From: Bacteroidota bacterium
Lineage (GTDB): Bacteria > Bacteroidota > Bacteroidia > NS11-12g > UBA9320
Assembly: GCA_018700895.1 (NCBI GenBank)
Contig: JABIUV010000027.1
Coordinates: 1 to 64,000, forward strand
Length of the DNA stretch: 64,000 nt
Direction: 5' to 3'
Below the pieces are notes generated by a model. That model searched no databases. It was not told the origin of the DNA and saw only the letters and a list, made by a program, of their open reading frames with translations. Positions 63,142-64,000 of the stretch are shown in pieces. The position numbers and the translations under genes are program-made. The stretch's first letter is position 1. Every line of letters starts with the position of its first letter.

Positions 63142-64000
63142 ATGCAACACATCTCGGTAATAGGATCAGGAACCATGGGCAACGGAATAGCTCACGTATT
63201 TGCCCAAAATGGATACACCGTATCACTTATTGACATTAACGCCGCCGCTCTAGAAAAGGCAATGGCTACAATAAGCAAAAACTTAGATAGGATGGTTGCT
63301 AAAGAAAAGATCACTGCGGAGGATAAAGCGAGTACACTAGCAAATATCACTACCTATACAGAGCTATCCGAAGGGGTTGAGTCGGCACAACTCATTGTAG
63401 AAGCTGCTACAGAAAATAAAGAGCTTAAATTTAAGATTTTTAAGGATATGGATGCTGCTGCACCAGCAGGTTGTATTTTAGCGTCTAATACGTCTTCCAT
63501 TAGCATTACAGAACTCGCTGCACAAACGAGCAGACCGGAGTTAGTTATCGGGATGCACTTTATGAATCCTGTGCCCATAATGAAATTGGTAGAGATAATA
63601 AATGGCTACAATACTTCCAAAGAAGTGACAGCTACCATAGAATCACTCAGTAAAAAAATAGGTAAAGTGCCTGCTATGGCGAATGATTATCCCGGGTTCA
63701 TTGCCAATAGAATACTTATGCCAATGATAAACGAGGCAATATGGACCTTGCACGAAGGAGTAGGAGAGGTGACGAGTATAGATACAGTAATGAAACTCGG
63801 TATGGCTCACCCTATGGGGCCTTTACAATTGGCTGACTTTATTGGTTTGGATGTATGTTTGGCTATTCTCAATGTATTGCACGATGGATTTGGTAATCCG
63901 AAATACGCACCTTGTCCACTGTTGGTAAATATGGTAAATGCGGGTAAAAAAGGTGTAAAATCAGGTGAAGGGTTCTATTCTTGGACCCACGGCACCAAAG
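63142..64000 (+). CDS. 3-hydroxybutyryl-CoA dehydrogenase, 3' end beyond the window
   Basis: At least 286 residues; the frame is open at the edge, and the family is usually about 282-296 residues, so little is missing. The NAD-binding loop IGSGTMGNGIAH is at 7-18. ASNTSSISIT, the catalytic H139 in GMHFMNPVP and the C-terminal domain (DYPGFIANRILMPMINEA, KLGMAHPMGPLQLADFIGLD) are intact. It oxidises or forms (S)-3-hydroxybutyryl-CoA in butanoate or amino acid breakdown, and could link to glutaryl-CoA dehydrogenase (33752). Confidence 0.95.
   Translation, partial: MQHISVIGSGTMGNGIAHVFAQNGYTVSLIDINAAALEKAMATISKNLDRMVAKEKITAEDKASTLANITTYTELSEGVESAQLIVEAATENKELKFKIFKDMDAAAPAGCILASNTSSISITELAAQTSRPELVIGMHFMNPVPIMKLVEIINGYNTSKEVTATIESLSKKIGKVPAMANDYPGFIANRILMPMINEAIWTLHEGVGEVTSIDTVMKLGMAHPMGPLQLADFIGLDVCLAILNVLHDGFGNPKYAPCPLLVNMVNAGKKGVKSGEGFYSWTHGTK

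Overview
The window is a chromosomal segment of a Bacteroidota bacterium. AT content is high, and the gene content is typical of that phylum: two proteins with type IX secretion (T9SS) C-terminal sorting signals, a split transketolase, a parA-parB-DUF5683 cluster, a DUF5606 protein, an S46 dipeptidyl peptidase and DUF2279. Shine-Dalgarno sequences are nearly absent, and the phylum's -7 promoter motif TAnnTTTG lies just upstream of many starts. I cannot place it below phylum level with confidence; Flavobacteriia or a Saprospiria/Chitinophagia-like lineage would fit.

Layout. 1-4.5 kb: start of a 2-oxoacid dehydrogenase E2 gene, a secreted M16 protease, and a frameshifted methyltransferase with a small secreted peptide. 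4.7-13.1 kb: minus-strand housekeeping genes dnaN, thioredoxin-like, EamA transporter, DUF4442, and a topoisomerase IV operon (parE, parC, small membrane protein). 13.3-14.1 kb: two decayed DNA-related genes (DUF434 family and endonuclease V). 14.3-17.9 kb: an ECF-like sigma factor and uvrA. 18.2-20.7 kb: an accessory operon of a SatD-family protein, a DUF3307 membrane protein and an NdpA/NA37 nucleoid protein, headed by three phased 22-bp repeats. 20.9-29.2 kb: pckA, then a six-gene minus operon (transketolase N, VWA protein, transketolase C, unknown, lipid kinase, SUI1 factor) and a divergent FAD dehydrogenase.

29.3-35 kb: an IS3 transposase remnant, a frameshifted YdeI/DUF1801 protein, DUF2279, a phosphohexomutase, a lipoprotein and glutaryl-CoA dehydrogenase. 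35-40.2 kb: folB, rseP, hscB, tRNA-Leu(CAA), a threonylcarbamoyl-AMP synthase, an NtrC-type regulator and RNase P RNA. 40.3-49.4 kb: a secreted nuclease/phosphatase-fold lipoprotein, glmM, a lectin-type T9SS protein, a metallophosphoesterase, a small basic protein with a decayed HhH tail, a CxxC protein, a T9SS protein and a short-chain dehydrogenase. 49.5-58.4 kb: MlaE/MlaF-like ABC genes, a DPP11-like S46 peptidase, fabI, a lipoprotein hydrolase, a nonsense-interrupted T9SS protein, kdsA, a decayed Omp28-like lipoprotein and DUF5606. 58.4-64 kb: an orphan peptide-binding lipoprotein, an MBL-fold hydrolase with parA-parB-DUF5683, and the start of a 3-hydroxybutyryl-CoA dehydrogenase gene.

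The most interesting locus is satD-DUF3307-ndpA. By my own alignment SatD resembles a class III nucleotide cyclase with a C-terminal helix-turn-helix. The three operator-like repeats at exact 28-bp phasing sit on its promoter, so it may be a regulated cyclase/membrane-effector module. Other themes are back-to-back symmetric -7 boxes between divergent genes, candidate leaderless mRNAs, and an unusual density of recently broken accessory genes beside intact essential ones.
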